A stretch of DNA of 64,000 bases from Paramyrothecium sp. XJ0827 (taxonomy: Eukaryota > Ascomycota > Sordariomycetes > Hypocreales > Stachybotryaceae). The DNA lies in the NCBI GenBank assembly GCA_020881915.1, contig JAJFPB010000003.1:496001-560000 (forward strand), in the 5' to 3' direction. Position numbers and translations under genes: made by a program. The notes beneath the pieces were generated by a model. That model searched no databases and was not told where the DNA came from. It was given only the letters and a program-made list of their open reading frames with translations. This document shows, piece after piece, positions 44,400 to 55,819 of the stretch; the stretch's first letter is position 1; every line of letters starts with the position of its first letter.

Positions 44400-44946
44400 A
44401 GTTGCTGTGCAAGAAATCACAGTAATCAGTACAGCCATGGGTTTCTCCTATGTGAATCCTCAACGAATAGCATTACGTAGACGATTGGAAGTCGAACTCG
44501 TTTCCTACAAATGTCGCTTCCTCTCATGCAACAAAGGATTACTGCCATCACGGATGAAATTAAGCATTTATGGAATAGATAGGGGCCAAAAGGCCAAGTT
44601 CGCTCGCGAATTCGGGGTCAGAAGTATCTAGGCAACCCCCGAACAGGGGGTTCATGCTGTCGCTTAGATTAACTATTGTGCCTCGTCCTGCCGAAAGTGG
44701 GAAGTCCCGAGCCTTCCCTGTCTGTGTCATTATTCGTCCGTTTACGAAGCATAGCCCTACATGGGCTGTGCAGGCTCACCTACGTGATGCACGACGGCAC
44801 ATGCTTGGACTTGAGTCTAGAGCAACTGTACAAACCGTGCCGTAATGTGTGCTGTTGAAATCTCTGTGATTGGTGCCCCTTCAAGTACCATCTGCACTGC
44901 CTTTAACCCAACGCGCGGCGACGCACAGGGATGATAGCAATCCTCT
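44400..44946. other. Intergenic region between TrpB and the ABC transporter
   Basis: No gene is seen. A small hairpin (AACCCCC/GGGGGTT with a 5-base loop) lies near 44634-44652, after the TrpB stop; its role is unknown. Confidence 0.45.
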
Positions 44947-47900
44947 ATGCCTACAGAGTATATCCTATCGCTCTTCCATCTATGGGATACGTTTAACTTT
45001 ATTTAGTTTTCAGGGTCCATCTGTTCCTAGCGTCAATAATAGGGACGACGGCCAAACGCTTGGTGCGGCAAACGCTGGCGCTCACCAAAAAGAACTCGTT
45101 AATCCTTGTTCTGCGACGCCCCATCACCTTTTTTGTGGTGGCCTACCTTTTCCCAATTGGGCTCTTGACACTATTGCTTAATATCCAGAACTTTGATAGT
45201 GGTAGAGACAAAGGCTATGGAGTTGGCCCGATATACACATACAACCCCTCGAGGAGACGTTCCATGCCCATGATGGCAAGAAGCTCGTTATTGTGAGGCC
45301 GCCCGATCTACATGAGGAGATTGACTCAGTGGTGGAACGTTTGACAACACCGCTCCCGAAACATCTCGTCACCGTCGCCGAAAATGAGTTGGATACGTTG
45401 CGCCTCTGCCCGACCGACAAGGGCGGAGATACACCATGCTTTTGCGCCGTCGTATTCTTCGACACTCCGTCGACGAAGCCAGATGAGAGGTTATTCCGGA
45501 ACGAAACTTGGGGATATACCATCCGCACAAACAGCGGGAGCGGTGCGCATTTCGATGTGTTTTCTCAGCAGGACGACCTTGATCTTATATATGCGCCGGT
45601 GCAAGTGGCAGTCGACAATGCGATCCTCAATGCGGACGCGCAGCTAGACGCCATCAAGTACACCCAGAACGCCGAGGAAGACATCAGGCGGGATAAAGTA
45701 AAGCGCAATAGTAGCATCCTGATTTACTTGATCGGGTTTGCCACATTCGCTCCCATGCTTGGCCTCATCTACTCGGTCTCGTCCTCGATCACTACAGAGC
45801 GCGAAGCCGGCCTTTCCCAGCTTATCGACTCTATGGGCGGCTCGGCAACATTGCGGGTGCTCAGTAATCTCCTGGCGTCCACAATTGCCTTCCTTCCGAC
45901 GTGGATTGCTTTTGCTGTCCTATACCAACGCCTCTTGTGGCTCGACATGGACCTCGCGCCCATCGTTGGCTGGCAGATTCTTGTCGGTCTCGCTGTCAAC
46001 CATAGCGCAGCATTTGCCGCATCCTTCTTCAGCAAGTCGCGTCTAGCAGTCGTTTACATCATGGGCATGTTCCTATTTTTGTCTGGCATAACTCAGCTTG
46101 CACTCGTCAAATCAACTGCCGCCTCTGCCTTTGCGCTCTCGGTGCTCTTCCCCAGCTGCAACCATCTCTTTTTCATGGCCAGCATGGACGAGTTCGTTAT
46201 GGCCGATGTGCCACCAACACTGGGACGCATTCCCTTGAACGAGTGGGTTTCATATGGTCCGAAACCATACCGAGCGGAGGGCGGAATTCTCCTCGGCATT
46301 CTTGCGGTACAGATCATCGTGTACCCTATCTTGAGCATCTTCGTCGAGAAGTGGATGCATGGGATCCATTCTGGCCAGCGCACCTTTTCGCACGGAAGCG
46401 AGTCCGCAGCCATGCTTCAGATCAGAGGATTGTCAAAGATCTACAAGCGGCGGAAGCAAACAACCGAAGCCCTTAAAGGCATGGACCTGGAAGTGAACGA
46501 GGGAGAAATCATGTGTCTGAATGGACCCAACGGCTCAGGCAAAACCACAACACTGAAGTTGATCGCAGGCTTTGAGCGTCCTACAGCCGGAGACATCGTG
46601 GTGAATGCCAAACCATCAGAAATCGGTAGGCCTCGCCGTGTATCTTGGAGATTTAGAGCTAACTTCTGCTAGGTATATGTCCTCAAACAAGCACCCTTTG
46701 GAATACACTCTCTGTCAAAGAGCATCTGGAAATTTGGTACGCAGTCAAGAATGCCCGCGGCGATGCTGACACAATTGCATCCTTGATCCAGTGCAGCGGG
46801 TTGGGAGCAAAGACAAATACCAGATCAGCCGCGCTTAGCGCTGATCAAAAGAGAAGGCTTCAGCTCGCGTGCATGTTTGCCGCAGATGCCAAAGTGTGCC
46901 TTATCGACGAGTGCACTTCTGGTTTAGATCCACTTTCTCGTCGGATCATTTGGGATCTGCTGTTAGCACAACGGAGGTCTCGCACGATCCTCTTCACTAC
47001 ACATTTCTTGGACGAGGTCGATGTACTTGCTGATCGCATGACCATTCTTTCAAAAGGTGTTGTGGAGTATGAGGGGACAACCGTGGACCTCAAAGATAGA
47101 TACGGAAGCGGATACCGAGTCTCGATACCAAAGTTCTCGCCACCAGCCACTATCGACCTGCCAACTACATTTCACCAGGACCGCATCATCTATTGAGCGT
47201 CTGAGGCCGAGACTGCCGCTGGGATCGCCAAACAGCTCGTTTCCAAGGGAATTACCGATGTGTATGTTTCCAGCCCTGAGGTCGGAGATGCTTTCTTCAA
47301 CCTGATCAACAGCAGGGGCCACGATGCTGATCACTCTGGCGAGTCTGAGCATTCTTCCTCGGCGCTTGCTGCTGGAGGTGCAACAACATTCTGGCGTCAG
47401 GTACAAGTCTTGCTGTGGAAGAGATTGCTGGTCTTGAAGCGGCAATGCTGGCAGTACTTCATCCTTTTGGCTTTCCCCCTCGCCGTTGTCCCATTGATGA
47501 GCCAAACACTTCGAAACGTAGAGGTCGATCGAACATGCAACAACGCTCCAAAATGGCTTCTGACGTATGCTAACTCCTTGAGGCTGATGTCTCCAACTGA
47601 TCCAGAGCTGTACGGGTACAGCGAGCCGACTGCGAATATTCTGATTGGAGGTTCTTCCACAAATAAAACACTGTTACTGTTAGAAACGATTGACAGGAAG
47701 TTTCCGTTCACTATGCACAATTTTGAGATGGAAATGTACACCCGGTGGATCCACGAGGAAAACACGCTGGACGATTGGACCGAGTACTTGCAACAAAATC
47801 CTGGCTTGGTCCAAGATGGGGGCATTTATATGGAGTCAAACTCTTCTTCGTCAACATTGGCCTTCCTCCAGGGTTACGGCGTTCAAGATTCAGCGCGCGT

Positions 47901-49965
47901 CATCAACCTCTGGGGCCACATGCGAGGGGGCATGCCAATCCATGTTAAGCTAGGTAACCTTGAAGGAGATTCGTGGGTACGTAATGTGTTTCCAAGCTGT
48001 CTCTTATTACAGAACTAATCGCCACAGACGAGCCACAATGCAGGGCTCATGTGGGCTACCACCGTCAACATCATGCTCGCCATATATCCAGCATGGTTCG
48101 TTTTCTATCCGGCGTACGAAAAGTCGTCCCAGATTCGAGCTCTACAGTATGTGAACGGGATTCGCCGAGGTCCGTTATGGGTCTCCCATGCCTTGTTTGA
48201 TAGTTGCTTTGTGCTTGTCCTCTCTGTCAGCTTGACTGGCATTCTTGTTTCACAAGCCGCCGGAGCTAGCGCAATCGCACCCGCTGCCTTGTTCCCTGTT
48301 CTCCTGCTTCACGGGCTTGGGGGAATGCTGATCTCGTTCATCATGACTGTGCTATTCAAGAACAGTGTCATCGCGTTGCTCGCATCAGTGGTTGTTTCAT
48401 TGATCCAACTAGCTGCGTATCTCATCCCCTTGGCTGTGAGTAATCTCCATTCGCGCTGCGCGGTTTCCCCTCTTGACCAACAATTCTCAGGTAATGGACG
48501 GCGCCGCGAGATTTCATTCGGCAGATAGTGAAAAGCGCATCCTCACCATGGTTCTTGATGTCTTCTTCCCGGTGGGCAATGTGATCCATGGCATGTCTTA
48601 CATGATGAATATCTTCCAGCTGGCATGCCGCAACGGCGCATTTGTTCCACCAGGGAGCGTATTTGCCTACGGAGCACCGATTCTGTTTCTAACCCTCCAG
48701 GTTGGAGTTTTGTTGGTGATTCTCATCTGGCTAGAAGGTGACGGTTGGTTCCACTTCAAAGTCTTGTTCTCACTTCCAAGGCGTTTCAGCATCTCCCGTG
48801 CGTCCGATGGGAGGGTATTGGGGGCAAATGATTCTAATGAGAAGGGTCTGGTCACTCATGCTACGTCGCCTGACGTGTGTTTAGACGTTGAACATGTCAC
48901 ACACAAATTCGGCAGCTATGTAGCACTGGACGACGTCACACTCCAAGTACCAAAGGGAGAGGTCCTTGGCTTGCTGGGATGCAATGGAGCAGGGAAAAGT
49001 ACTCTGATCAACTTGGTCCGCGGGATGATGAAACCCACACAAGGAAATATCACCGTGTGTGGCGAAGCTGCTCTCAGCGTTGCCGGACAACAGCACATCG
49101 GCGGTAAGTTACCGTATCTACATTGTCGGTCTTCGTGTATGCTAACAGGATATAGTGTGCCCCCAACATGATGCTGTTGATATTCTCTCAACAAGGGAGC
49201 AACTCAAGTTCTTTGCCCTTATGAAAGGAGTTCCCAAGTCCAAAGTCGACCGGAACGTGACAGCGCTCATGTCACAATTGGGCTTGCTGCCGGACGCGAA
49301 GAAGCGCGTTTCTAAGCTTTCTGGACGCAACAAACGAAAACTCATGCTCGCTATTGCCATCATAGGCCTCCCAGACCTGGTCATATTGGATGAGCCTACG
49401 TCGGCCATGGATTCGGTACCGCAGCGGGCTTTTTGGAAGCTAATTGCCAAGATTTCTCCCGAGACTTCGATGGTGCTAACTGTGAGTCTTCTCCCGCGAT
49501 TGGGAGTTGCGTAATCCTAACAATGAACAGACGCATAGCATGGAAGAAGCCGACGAGCTAGCTTCCCGGGTGGCGATATTATCTCGTCGTTTGTTGGCGA
49601 TTGGAACAACACAATCGCTCCGCCGCAAGTACAGCAGCATGTGCTACGTGCGGCTCATACTCGTTACCGCACCAAGGTCTACTCTTGAGGAGGTTGAGGC
49701 CGTCAAACTCTGGATTCACAGCGAATTCCCGGGCGCCGAGTTTGAAGCCTTTTCGAGCGGGGGCCAGATAGGGTCTTCTGTTCCGCTAGGCTCTCCAGAG
49801 AGGGAGGAGCAAAGCGTGGTGAGTCTGATTGACAAGCTTGATTGTAGCAAAGAAGAGCTTGGGGTGGCCTCCTATTCAATCGGTGGTTCAACATTAGAGC
49901 GGGTCTACCTTGGCTTAGCTGGGGCGGCTAATGCCTTGCAGGAAGATGATACTCGTCGGCGATGA
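44947..49965 (+). pseudogene. Disrupted ABCA-type ABC transporter
   Basis: This is a full-size transporter with the layout membrane domain, NBD1, membrane domain, NBD2 of the ABCA class (often lipid transport). Exons are about 44947-44957 (tentative), 45014-46625, 46673-47976, 48028-48435, 48491-49103, 49156-49481 and 49531-49965. Two lesions break it. The frame shifts by -1 somewhere around 45200-45250, between YGVGPI and LEETF. An in-frame TGA lies at 47194-47196, after NBD1 and before a domain that continues ASEAETAAG in the same frame. Walker A boxes are intact (GPNGSGKTT; GCNGAGKST) and so are Walker B acids (LIDEC; ILDEP). Signature motifs are eroded: LSADQ in NBD1 and LSGRN in NBD2. 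I cannot find an intron that removes either lesion. A sequencing error could explain one of them. Confidence 0.75.
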
Positions 49966-50215
49966 TACCTGGTCTGGAATCAAATGGTTCACGGTTGCAA
50001 AGCCCCTTCATTACATGCATCTCTGTTGGATGCACACATAAACTCCTATCTAGATTAATTACTCAACGCTTAATCCTTCAGGGCTCAGAGCCTTCTATGA
50101 ATGGTTTACTTCTCCACGAAGCCATCCTTGTGGATCTGCCTGACTCTGCCGTCAAATCTATGATTCCCTTGTCACATCATGCCGTGTATCATAGTATCGT
50201 AACTACCTTCAACTT
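49966..50215. other. Short convergent intergenic region
   Basis: This 250-bp stretch holds the 3' flanks of the transporter and the polygalacturonase. No feature is seen. Confidence 0.5.
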
Positions 50216-51648
50216 TTAAGCAGGAACGCATCCAAGGCCACCGAGCTCCAGGAACTCCTCCTCAACATTACGGCAAGCCCAGTATTGCTCCTTGTCACCA
50301 GGCACGGTGACACTGATGTTCTTAGCTTGAATGTTTTCGCAGGTCTAGAGGAATTAGCCAACATCGCCAGTTCAAATTCGATATGCACTTACACCAGGGC
50401 CACTGCAGATCAGGTCTCCCGCACGTGGGGCATATCGCTTGGTCGTGGAGATGACAAAGTTTTTGAACACGATGTCGGTGATGTTCATCTTGGAAGGGAA
50501 CTCGGCGCAGCGAGTGGCGTTCTTCTCTCCGTAGCACTGGTCGATCTTGATAGCGGCGTCGTTGTCGGTACCGTAGAAGCCATCGTAAGTAATGTTGCGG
50601 ACATAGCCGGCACCACCGCCACCACCGAGATCTGGCTGAAAATCGGTCTCTGCACCAGGCCAAACCTTGATACGTGCGCTATCTACGGCACCGTTTAAGG
50701 TGTTGTTGTAGACGTAGACGTTCTCGACGATGTCAAAGCTCTTCGGGTACTGGCCGAGCGAGCCAACAGAGATGCCGTGGGAACCGAAGCAGGTCAGGCC
50801 TTGAATGATGATGTTGGTGCTGTTGGGCTTGAAAGAAACGCAGTCATCGTCATGTACGACCCAGGAGTCCTGAATCACAATGTTGTCAGATCGGTATGTG
50901 TCCCAACCATCTAGGTTCTTGGCCTCGTAGCTGCTGGTTGATCGCGAGAAAATATCAAAATCAGAGATCAACACATCGCTACTGTTTGCAATGAGGTTGT
51001 GCCACTGTACTCAATGTTAGTTCCTGGTACGTTCCAAATAGCTGGTTGTGTGCCTATGCCTACTTTTGCAGAGTTGCGCATCTTCAATCCAGTAATGGAG
51101 CCGCCGTGCAGGCCGTCCGTCAAAAGGAGGATGGGACGAATCAAGGTCCTGTTTGTGTCGAAGCGGTCATACCACTTTTGGCCGTTTCCATTCAGGGTGC
51201 CAACGCCGGCACCGTAGATGTTGACGTCCTCTCCGCCAATGACCCATTGAGCGGCCGCAAACTGGTACTCGTACGTGAATAGAAGAGGCAGCCAGTAGTC
51301 GACATCGTCGCAGAAGTTGAGAGTGCCAGTGATGGCGATGTCAACGTGCTTGAGGAAGCGGAGGTCCATGGGAGAGCAGACGTTGTAGTCCTTGTCGAGG
51401 ACGACAGTGCCGCCATTGTTACATTCGCGTGCGGCAGCTAGGATCTTGGGCGCATCGTCACGACCCTCGGTGCAGCTTGGCTTCACAAAGCACGTCTTGG
51501 TTCGCGGAGTTGACAGCGGAAAAGTCTTGTACGGCTGAATCGGACCGGGCTTGATGTCAGGGCGGGGAATGAAGTCTCGGGCCTGGACGGTGCTGGCCAG
51601 GGCCGTGGCGGCCACAGCGAAGGCGACGGGCAGCTGCATGACGCGCAA
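50216..51648 (-). CDS. Secreted GH28 exo-polygalacturonase
   Basis: This is a glycoside hydrolase family 28 enzyme, probably an exo-polygalacturonase, which removes galacturonic acid from the ends of homogalacturonan. Minus-strand exons are 51064-51648, 50393-51004 and 50216-50344, joining to 441 residues. The signal peptide is residues 1 to about 23 (ALASTVQA cut). GH28 landmarks are NLDGWDTYRS (for the usual NTDG), the catalytic block VVHDDDCVSFK, GSHGISVGSLG and ARIKVWPG. The C-terminal part with cysteines is restored by the intron at 50345-50392 and ends GGLGCVPA. The wider spacing and the NLDGWD variant suggest the exo-acting subgroup (inference). A start three codons later (51639) is equally possible. 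It fits a plant-associated lifestyle together with GH95. Confidence 0.94.
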
Positions 51649-52723
51649 TGTCCTGATCTTGCTGGTTGTGCTTGCGAGGCGCCTCGAACGACTCGCTGGA
51701 GGTCGGGATCCGTTGCAGACATGACATCTTTATAGTGTATGTGATCCAACAACTGCATATCCGACACGACGGCTACACGTTGACCGCAGACAAGGATGTC
51801 TATCCGGTGGAGTGACCCACGGACAGTCTCCGCTACGCATTAATTTTTCCGACGATGTATGCGCTGGACATGAGTCCAGACAAAAGATGCCAAGAACCCT
51901 GAACTCGCCATCCTTGTCAGTGTCCATTCCCCAGATCACTACCCCATGTTATCCGGAAGCTCCGCGGGGAAACCGACCCATGCTCGGACTCTGGACCGAC
52001 ATTGGGGTTCAGCCATCCCCGCACAGGAGCACATCTTGGCACCTTGGTTTATCCGTCAGTCAGTCTCCCGGCCCATGGTTGGTGGGAAGTTGATTCCGTG
52101 CCGAGGCCAGTATTCCGATCGATCCGGGGGCCAAGAGTTCAGTGCAGCCAATCAGTCCAACTCATTTCCTTAGGCGAGTGTGGTCAATCTGCTTTTCCGT
52201 CCTATGCAACAGGCACAACCACTAAGCAGTTCTCGCGCACTTCTCATCTTACACCGAATAAGCATAAGGCCGTCTAACTTTTAGCCTTAATTTCCCCTCC
52301 TCCCAAGTTAACATGTGCCCCACTGGGTGCTTCACAAGTGAACGAGGACGCAATTTTGGACATCTGCAAGGGTCAGTAGCGCTGCTGTGGCCTGGTGATC
52401 TTCTGCTACGGTGCGGATCGTCGAAGAAAAAGACGGTTGCAACGCTTGGCGATGCCATCATTGTTAATCTTTTGGCTTGGCTCACACTTAAAGAATAATT
52501 CTAGGTCTTCCTTGGATAATACCCCAAAGCCATTGCAGCTTGTGGTCTTGATCAACGGGGCAAACCTTGCTGCTTGCGTCTCGGCTTCGGTGCTGGCGTG
52601 CCAGGCAGACCGGCAGGGAGCCGTCCAGAGTCGCCCTGAACCGATGAAAGGAGCTGCCTGAGCTGTATCTTGACCGAACTGTAGTGGGAGAATCAATCAT
52701 ACCGTTGGGTGAGGGACATTGTC
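51649..52723. other. Upstream regions of two divergent genes
   Basis: This lies between the minus-strand polygalacturonase and the plus-strand orphan. No exon is supported; the frames of 60-96 codons overlap and lack motifs. Confidence 0.45.
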
Positions 52724-54538
52724 ATGACGGAAAGTCTTGGCAGAAATGCAAGGAAGAAAAAGGGAAAGAAAGACCAAAACGTCCAACCGGAGAGCAAAGA
52801 AATCATCAGAGTTGGAAGGGCTGTGCCTGAGGTGCTGTCGCAAGACGGCGTATGGAGAATCAGCATCCCCCCCATTACCCGTCCAGAACGAGAAGAACGC
52901 CAATGGCTCGATGGACGAGGCCATTTGAGCGACGGAATGGGAGAGTCCAGACCGCCGAGAAACACTAAGAAGTCCGCTTACCAGCACCCTTTGTCTGAGC
53001 TAACACCTACTCCACAGCAGGCAGACACCCGACCAAAAGACGAAACACGATCACTGGAGCCAAGCCAGCGTGCGACTGTTGAGGATGTCTCAGATCACGG
53101 CGAGGACCATGATATAGACGGTCCTACAACAGAGGGGCCATCTATACATGAGCCGCTAGGCCTACCCATTCGCGCAGGGTCTGATGTCGAAGGCCCATCT
53201 AGTACATTGGCTTCCCGTGAGAAACGAAGTATGCCTCCGCAGCCTCCTCATGTGCGTAGTCAGACTATCAGCTCTATGGATGAGGATGATGACAGCTCCG
53301 GAGGCGAAAAGATGGCACAAGAGGAAAACCACAAGGTGAACCAGATGGACATTGAAGAGGAAAGGGAGCTGTTGGGGGGCGTTCGGATCGCAAAGGCGCT
53401 CCAAGCAGCACGAGCCCAGAAACTATCCCAGGTGCAGCGCGATAAGAGACTGGTTAAAGAGTCAGTCAAACGCGGCGTGATCGACTCACCATATGATGGA
53501 ACGGTAGGACAATACGCTCCACTACTTTTGACGAACTACGCACATAACAGGTACGACGAAGACGCTGGAGGAGGCAACGAGGAAGGGGAGAATGAAGGAG
53601 GAGTGCAGCCCACAAAGGAAGAGGAGCAGGCGCGGCAGCGAGAATCAAGGCGAGTCAAGGAAAGGGCCGAGCGGGACGAGGAACGAGAAGAACGAAATCG
53701 CGCACGCAATCGTGCCTCTGGACTCTACCACGTCGACCTGTACTGGATGAGCCAAATGGACATCATGTGCGGATACTGGGCGACGCCGTGGCACAACCCG
53801 CAAATCACACCCATATACTCGGCTTTGACGGGCTGCGTGACGGTGGTGCTCGAGGCGCTCTTGGGGTTCATGGGATCAGAATACGTTGTTTACACCGGCA
53901 GCCACTTCGACACTAGTTACTCTTTCCGCCGCACGGTTTTCTGGATGTGCGAGGAATGCAATGGAGATTATGAGCGTGGTGGAGTCAGCCACAACCACAC
54001 CTACCCAGCGTACGCGCACAACGCACGTGGCGGTGTGATAGCTGAGGGCAAATATGTGGGCTGTCGGATTGCCTCGTTTCCCACGCGTGTGATTCCGGTC
54101 CTCGAGCTGGCCCACTCGTACGACTGGCAGGTCAGGAAACAGCCCCGTAACCAGACGGGCGTCGAGGAGCAGAACGTCGAGCTCATGCGCATAGACAGCT
54201 GGCTCTCCTACGTTGGCCGTTTGGACGAGATATCCGACGGGTCCCACCGGCTGCTACGTCAGACCCCGGAGCTTGTCCAGCTGCTGATGGAGGATCTCGA
54301 GATTGACTTTCAGAACATTGACCTCTCGGCCAAAGAGGGTGGGCTGCAAGATATCCAAGGCCTTGCTGCTAACCTGATGGACTTCCTGACCGACGAGGAG
54401 CTTACCGAGGCGGAGCAGCTCTATGTCCTCGTCGCACTGCTGCGGAGCGTCAAGGTTGCGCAATGCGTCCGGGCAGGGTCGGATACTTGGCCATTGGACA
54501 ATCTTTTGACCAAGGATGTACAGGCCCATCTGGTGTAG
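52724..54538 (+). CDS. Uncharacterised protein with disordered N-terminal half (605 aa)
   Basis: This is a single open frame of about 605 residues from the ATG at 52724. The first about 340 residues are hydrophilic, with a basic start (ARKKKGKKDQ, a possible nuclear-localisation signal) and acidic and glutamate/arginine-rich segments, ending in a strongly charged helix (RRVKERAERDEEREERNRAR). The C-terminal 260 residues are globular and aromatic, with LYWMSQMDIMCGYWATPWHN, SFRRTVFWMCEECNGDYERGG and SWLSYVGRLDEISDGSHRLL. The single CxxC (CEEC) is not enough for a zinc finger. No signal peptide or certain membrane helix is seen. I do not recognise the family. Codon use and length argue for a real gene. 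Confidence 0.75.
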   Translation: MTESLGRNARKKKGKKDQNVQPESKEIIRVGRAVPEVLSQDGVWRISIPPITRPEREERQWLDGRGHLSDGMGESRPPRNTKKSAYQHPLSELTPTPQQADTRPKDETRSLEPSQRATVEDVSDHGEDHDIDGPTTEGPSIHEPLGLPIRAGSDVEGPSSTLASREKRSMPPQPPHVRSQTISSMDEDDDSSGGEKMAQEENHKVNQMDIEEERELLGGVRIAKALQAARAQKLSQVQRDKRLVKESVKRGVIDSPYDGTVGQYAPLLLTNYAHNRYDEDAGGGNEEGENEGGVQPTKEEEQARQRESRRVKERAERDEEREERNRARNRASGLYHVDLYWMSQMDIMCGYWATPWHNPQITPIYSALTGCVTVVLEALLGFMGSEYVVYTGSHFDTSYSFRRTVFWMCEECNGDYERGGVSHNHTYPAYAHNARGGVIAEGKYVGCRIASFPTRVIPVLELAHSYDWQVRKQPRNQTGVEEQNVELMRIDSWLSYVGRLDEISDGSHRLLRQTPELVQLLMEDLEIDFQNIDLSAKEGGLQDIQGLAANLMDFLTDEELTEAEQLYVLVALLRSVKVAQCVRAGSDTWPLDNLLTKDVQAHLV

Positions 54539-55591
54539 GGGCTGAGGGAGATATCGCTGGTATGCGGTACGTGAGATGATGTGACTGGGCTTGTGTGAAA
54601 GCTGGTGTCTCCATATCATGCATTGAGTGAGTAACTTGTTAAGATGATCCAAATGGGGAAAAATCATCTAAGCATACAGCGACAATATATTAATCTAGTA
54701 GAAGGGTTTGTTATCCGGAAACCCAGACACAATAATAAAAGCAATTTGAAAGATATCTGCATGAATACATTGTGTCACAAGTCACTTTCAATGTTTATCC
54801 ATCCGTTCCGAAATGCAGGAAGTCGATGAATTAAATCGACGTGGCTGCAACACCAAGGTTCAACTTCATGGCTGCAGCTGTGGCGTTGCGAGCAGCAACA
54901 GCAAAAATGGCACACGCACATTTTTGATGAAATGTCATCAATAAATATTGGTATTCTGCACCATACTTTTGTGAAGAGCACAATGTGGTCACTAAGCCAG
55001 AGGGCTTGATTGAATGTATCTCGATCCAGAACCCAGGTCACGAGCACATCCGGAGGCTGCTATTTCGACTAGAAGGAGACGGACATTTTCAATGGCTACA
55101 TGACTTCTGTAATTATTATGAATGTTACTTAAGGAACTCACAAGGGCAATAGCACCTCATTCGATAGCAAGTTGAACAAGCGCAAACTACTAGCGTGCAT
55201 GATGATTATAAACGTTTCGACGCCTATGTTCAGAAATGCTTGTCCTATGCTGATTCATAATCTTCGTCTCGACGCTGGTTTTTCTCGAGGATCAATCTAA
55301 CGCTAAATCCCCGAAGAAACCCTAGTATCATTTCTGACTCACTGAAGTTGGGTTGCTGGCAAGTTACCTGAACATGTGTTTGCCTGCCGCGGAAGATTAG
55401 GATTAGCTCTGCTTCAGCGTCTTGTATGAAAATTATGTACGTGAATCCCATTTCTAAGGAGGTATATAAGAGCATCGCACGCATCCTCGATCGTAGTTAG
55501 AAGCCTTTTACTCGTACGCTCCAGCTCAAACCTACTTGGCACATCCGGCCCGAACACCTCAACGCAACATAACACACCAAATACACTCAAA
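54539..55591. other. Intergenic region with TATA element for the next gene
   Basis: About 1 kb with no supported exon. The right end contains the promoter and leader of the small cysteine-rich gene at 55592. Confidence 0.45.
55463..55470 (+). promoter_or_regulatory. TATA box of the small cysteine-rich gene
   Basis: TATATAAG lies about 120 bp upstream of the ATG at 55592, with a CT/AC-rich leader between. It is the best core-promoter match in the window. Confidence 0.5.
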
Positions 55592-55819
55592 ATGTCTTCT
55601 TCTGTTAAAACGAGCAGCGAAGAACCAAAGGAGTCTGTCGAAAAGCCAGAGGAGACCGTCGAAAAGACAAAAGAGACCAAGAATACGAGTGGCACTGGCA
55701 GGGCTCCAAGTGCAAGGCGCTGCATCTGCCCTCGTTGTGAATGCCACCTCCCTGGCGATCCTGGCGAGGGAGGTATCTGCTATCCTTGCCTCGCAGAATG
55801 CTACAAAGCAGGTACATGA
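55592..55819 (+). CDS. Small cysteine-rich cytosolic protein (75 aa)
   Basis: This 75-residue protein has two parts. Residues 1-40 are a hydrophilic lysine/glutamate/serine stretch with imperfect repeats (ESVEKPEE, ETVEKTKE). Residues about 43-71 are cysteine-rich, with seven cysteines in the pattern CICPRCEC, then ICYPCLAEC. There is no signal peptide. The spacing does not match a classical metallothionein or a named zinc finger, but metal binding is the simplest idea (inference). The ATG is preceded by ACTCAAA and a TATATAAG box at a good distance. The short length leaves some doubt; no intron is needed. Confidence 0.68.
   Translation: MSSSVKTSSEEPKESVEKPEETVEKTKETKNTSGTGRAPSARRCICPRCECHLPGDPGEGGICYPCLAECYKAGT

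Noticed and set aside
45200..45256. A short intron that would repair the transporter frameshift
   Set aside because: The only GT...AG pair of workable length (GTAGAG to CTCGAG) joins the wrong phase and would delete the conserved YGVGP segment.
43179..49965. A secondary-metabolite gene cluster around TrpB
   Set aside because: No PKS, NRPS, terpene synthase, prenyltransferase or P450 is present; a TrpB next to a broken transporter is not enough.
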